A DNA stretch of 64,000 nucleotides from Chalara sp. BL73. Its lineage: Eukaryota; Ascomycota; Leotiomycetes; Helotiales. Each line of letters begins with the position of its first letter. Positions within the stretch are counted from its first letter, which is position 1. Below the pieces are notes generated by a model. That model made no database searches. It was not told where the DNA came from and saw only the letters and a program-made list of their open reading frames with translations. Below are positions 60,992 to 64,000 of the stretch, piece by piece. Where the stretch lies: positions 620,001-684,000 of the forward strand of contig CAKJVC010000066.1 in NCBI GenBank assembly GCA_918026815.1, in the 5' to 3' direction. A program made the position numbers and the translations under genes.

Positions 60992-61528
60992 ATGCATCCT
61001 CGCTTATTTCTCCCTCTTTTTCTGATCATCACCCCAGAATATTTGGCAAACCTCACCTATATGTCTTTCTTCCCTTCCTCCCATCCAAAGATCTGCTTCA
61101 TCAACCAATACCGTGCCCCGCACCTGACGCTTCCATCTTTACTGAATCCTTATTTGCAGCTGAAGATACCTCAACACGGTGACATCAACATAAAGTTCCT
61201 GGCTATGAAAGTCAGAGAAGGGAGGAGGTTGGGAGTGGAAGCGCTGACTTGGGAGAGTGTGAGGGAATGGACAAACGAGATATGGCCAGTTGGGATTGAG
61301 CGCATCAAGTGGGTTGTTTGTACGGAGATTGGTGAGTTGTTCTCCCCTTCGCTAGGTGGGGGAGGTCTAGAGATGCAGGCATAGAGGCATGGCTGATTGC
61401 TATAAATAGGCGTTGTGAAGCAGTTCGAATGGCTATTCTTGACCGTCGCTCTATATTGCGGGATGAAGCTGCTTTGGAAGAAGATTAGACGCGAGATTAT
61501 CGTTGAGTTTATTGGGATTTGGCGCTAG
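60992..61528 (+). CDS. Hypothetical protein, weak two-exon model
   Basis: From ATG 60992 a frame reads MHPRLFLPLFLIITPEYLAN, then a coding-like part (GDINIKFLAMKVREGRRLGV, EALTWESVREWTNEIWPV). A donor follows at 61332 and an acceptor at 61408-61409, which restore EIGVVKQFEWLFLTVALYCG, MKLLWKKIRREIIVEF and a stop at 61526-61528, about 152 residues. A hydrophobic first segment and one hydrophobic stretch in exon 2 suggest membrane association. The 3' two thirds look real; the 5' end is uncertain and could come from another exon upstream. No family was recognised. Confidence 0.35.
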
Positions 61529-62070
61529 GGTGCTAGGTTGTACTGGGACGGATCTGGTGTGGGATATGACGGGGTGGGTGCCAGGAAAATTGCTAGGACG
61601 GCGCGGGACGACTGGAAAGAGAGAATTCAACAGCTGATATGTTGGGTAGGAGGCTCATTCTTATTGAGTCATGGCGCGAGCATGATATCCACTATCCGTA
61701 TTTACACCCCTAGGCTTCGCTTCATTCAGGGGCAATCTTGGCGTAGATTTCAGAATCGGTGGTTTCTTTCTAACCACGCTAATCCAAGTCAATCTATTAT
61801 CTTTAATCAAAGCATGCTTTCAATTCCAGCGCGGCTCGAGAACCATGATCTTGGTATACATCCCCGATATAAGGTAAGGGGGAATTTGATACATTTCGCA
61901 TCCGCCTCGTCAGCGAGGATGGTCATTGGTCAAGTCAATTCCGATTACCGAATGGACAAGCTGCAGAACAAACTTGAAAATTCGAGCACCGAATAATAGT
62001 TGATCTTTATTAGGGCAACCACCGAATATTTCAGCAATCACAGCTTGAATTGAAGTCAAATTGCTGGACC

Positions 62071-62082
62071 GGACGTCCGGTT
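62071..62082. promoter_or_regulatory. 12-bp perfect palindrome CCGGACGTCCGG
   Basis: It contains CGG-N4-CCG, the form recognised by many Zn2Cys6 dimers, about 230 bp before the scytalone dehydratase start. Binding is inferred. Confidence 0.45.
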
Positions 62083-62181
62083 GGTGGCGTCGCTCTCGGG
62101 GCTTTCCCCCCGTATCACTATTGCCTCAATAATTTCCCGAAGCAGGGGACGATACTATTGAATGGTTTAATCCTGAGAGCT

Positions 62182-62198
62182 CGGACTATGGAGGTCCG
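62182..62198. promoter_or_regulatory. Spaced inverted repeat CGGAC-N7-GTCCG
   Basis: The same half-sites as the palindrome at 62071 recur here with a 7-bp spacer (CGG-N11-CCG), about 112 bp before the start codon. Binding is inferred. Confidence 0.4.
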
Positions 62199-62224
62199 GC
62201 ATGGAGTGATGGATTTGGGTATCA

Positions 62225-62232
62225 TATATAAG
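62225..62232 (+). promoter_or_regulatory. TATA box (TATATAAG) of scytalone dehydratase
   Basis: A good TATA match 78 bp before the ATG at 62310, at a usual fungal distance. Confidence 0.6.
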
Positions 62233-62309
62233 CTGGGCAGGCGCCCGAAGGGCTGGATCATACTCCAACTATCCTGCCTTGTGCTATTCACCACCTGACT
62301 CTAATCAAG

Positions 62310-62931
62310 ATGCCCTCCTTCACATTCTCATTCGATGATACTCCATCAAAGCCACAACTATGGTCGAACCCACGGACCATCTCACATGAAGATTATCTAG
62401 AGTTGAGCGCATGCGTTTTCAACTGGGCAGACAGCTATGATGCCAAGGTTTGAAGACCTGAAGCGGTAATAACACGTCTAACACATACCTTAGGACTGGG
62501 TTCGTCTTCGCAGCATCATTGCTCCAACTCTGCTGGTAGACTATACCGATATCGGCAAGCCACGCTGGGACAACATGTCCGCCGCCGACTTCATGGCCAT
62601 GGTGACCGACGAAGATTTTCTTGGTGATCCCTGTGTCAAGACGCAGCACCTCCTCGGCATGACCTGGTGGGAGCGCACCTCAGACACCCAAGTCATCGGT
62701 CATCATCAGCTCCGCGCCGCGCATCAGGTGTATACGGATGCTAGCTTGAAGGAGGTAAAGTTGAAGGGCCATAGCCATGCCACTAACGAGCATTACTACA
62801 CGAAGGTGGATGGGGTGTGGAAGTTTGCGGGTTTGAAGCCGAAGGTCAGATGGAATGAGCACGATTTTGAGAAGGTGTTCAAGGGGAGCTATGTTGAGGT
62901 TAGTGGGAGTGATTATGCGAAGAGCTTGTAG
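62310..62931 (+). CDS. scd1: Scytalone dehydratase (DHN-melanin biosynthesis)
   Basis: Dehydrates scytalone to 1,3,8-trihydroxynaphthalene and vermelone to DHN in melanin synthesis. Two exons (62310-62447, 62494-62931) give 183 residues, about the known size. The family pattern is complete: DYLELSACVFNWADSYDAK then DWVRLRSIIAPTLLVDYTDI across the intron, FMAMVTDEDFLGDP, KTQHLLGMTWWERTSD, GHHQLRAAHQVY, HATNEHYYTKVDGVWKFAGLKP and VRWNEHDFEKVFKG. The Tyr/Asp pair (SYDAKDW), Tyr in VDYTD, His in KTQHLLG, His in GHHQLRAAHQ and the Asn in ATNEHYY correspond to the active-site residues known from the Magnaporthe enzyme. No polyketide synthase or naphthol reductase gene is in the window, so the gene is not seen clustered here. 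The promoter has a TATA box and two CGGAC inverted repeats. Confidence 0.95.
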
Positions 62932-64000
62932 AGAGTGACAGACGTAGGAGCTACCGTATCGGCTAAGGCAACAGTTCTAGTTTTCGATTCTGGTCACTGT
63001 ATTCTAAGCCCTTGTATGTGTGTGTAGTTCAGTCAGCGCAATATTCTTGGTGTTGGATTTATATTTGCCTTGAAAATTATGAATGGATGCACAGCCTGAC
63101 ATTATCGCTGTTGTTAGAATTGCGCATGGAGGAAAACACATTGATTTTTTTGGGATTTTTTTGGGGGTTTCAACCCGGAGACTCTCTAGGAGATATTCCC
63201 TTTAGACCGGAACCCAGATTTGTCATCTGCCTCCTGAAGCTTCTTTGTAAATGTCGTAGCTAGACTTGATATCCCAAGTGTTGGATATATAATTCGAGAT
63301 CTAGGACATCTAGTGCTATTCAATGTTGAACAAAGCAACTTGCTTATTACTAAATCTATCATCAACCTGAAACCGTACAACTAATTTAAAAGACAATAAA
63401 AGACATACCGTTGCTTATAGTATACGACCATGGGGCATATTCTCTCTCCACTCCTCATGAACCTACTCTACCCCCCAATATAAATACATCACTCTAGCCC
63501 CCATAAACCCACACTGCTACCTATATAGGAACTTCAATATAACCCCCATGTCCCTTCCTACTCCCTCAAAAGGCGGTTTATAGCGGGCACAGTGCCTTTA
63601 TAAGGAATGAACTCACTACATACCCCGACACTCGACATGGACATGCTCTGCCAACCACAAGGCAACTTTATCTCCCATTCCATGCCATATCTAGCATATG
63701 GGGATTGGCGCTGGCAGATATGGTCAAGTACCCAAAGAACCATTTAAGAAAAACCTGCATGCGAGAAGCAGACAAACTAAATATTAAATAAAAAGAATTT
63801 ATTAACGGATCTTTCTCTTCGGTCCCATGATTTTAAAAAAGCTTCCCCCTATCCTTCTAAGTCTGCGCCATACCTAATGACCAAATATCCCTGACACCCC
63901 TTATGAACCACGAAACTAGCAGGCCCATAAATATTATATGGGTAGCTTAAACCAACGCAATCCCGTTTTCACCTTGACTTCTCTCCCCAACAGGAGTCTC
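62932..64000. other. Gene-free right end
   Basis: No supportable reading frame. Polypyrimidine and T-rich runs occur (63141-63170), and short frames at 63012-63743 have no motifs. A neighbouring gene may begin outside the window. Confidence 0.45.

Larger units (their letters stand above)
61529..62309. promoter_or_regulatory. Upstream region of scytalone dehydratase
   Basis: No supported gene (the frame at 61538-61996 lacks motifs). The last 250 bp contain two inverted repeats with CGGAC/GTCCG half-sites and a TATA box, listed separately. Confidence 0.5.

Overview
The window is nuclear DNA from a filamentous ascomycete (Pezizomycotina). Most genes are split by short GT...AG introns of about 45-140 bp. 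The gene set is typical of this group: an Mcd4 GPI enzyme, Ada2, a Sch9-type kinase, an LSH/DDM1-type remodeller, a FarA/CTF1-type regulator, scytalone dehydratase of DHN-melanin synthesis, and HET-domain and DUF8021 remnants. The overall flavour suggests Leotiomycetes or a near relative, but that is inference and not proven by the sequence. No bacterial features, tRNA, rRNA or CRISPR array were seen. I assigned splice sites by joining reading frames across GT/AG introns and checking that the phases close.

Layout. 1-3.9 kb: accessory, decayed DNA with a broken phosphotransferase (APH family) at the left edge and a DUF8021 secreted-protein pseudogene. 3.95-9.7 kb: a FarA/CTF1-type Zn2Cys6 regulator with seven exons and a large single-exon LysM protein. 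10-16.8 kb: a multi-pass membrane gene carrying an in-frame stop, an AT-rich stretch with a (TA)14 repeat, a frameshifted unknown remnant, and long gene-poor DNA. 16.8-26.2 kb: a conserved block with mcd4 (-), monopolin subunit pcs1/csm1 (-), msp1 (+, divergent from pcs1) and cystathionine beta-lyase (+). 26.2-39.3 kb: a 13-kb gene-poor island with one intact gene, a Zn2Cys6 regulator (-), plus homopolymers, a pentanucleotide repeat and a strongly strand-asymmetric tract. 39.3-53.0 kb: a dense housekeeping block with mitochondrial ribosomal protein S21 (-), an RBM25-like RRM/PWI splicing protein (+), ada2 (-), sch9-type kinase (+), pgi1 (+) and a secretory-pathway membrane protein (+). 53.0-57.4 kb: a second decayed island with a deleted HET-domain pseudogene and a Myb/SANT-like gene. 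57.9-62.9 kb: the LSH/DDM1/Irc5-type SNF2 ATPase, a weak hypothetical gene and scytalone dehydratase. 62.9-64 kb: nothing recognised.

The housekeeping genes do not form one pathway. Two divergent pairs share short promoters (pcs1/msp1 and mrp21/rbm25-like). The main theme is alternation of conserved blocks with decayed accessory islands. Two of the nonsense codons in the islands are TAA where CAA is the simplest ancestor (CpA to TpA), the direction expected of RIP. The most interesting leads are the FarA-site hexamers inside the FarA-like gene's own intron, paired CGGAC/GTCCG palindromes in front of scytalone dehydratase, an in-frame 146-residue extension in front of Ada2, a 45-nt in-frame intron in the RBM25-like gene, and the single in-frame stop in the membrane gene. 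I found no clear previously undescribed multi-gene system.
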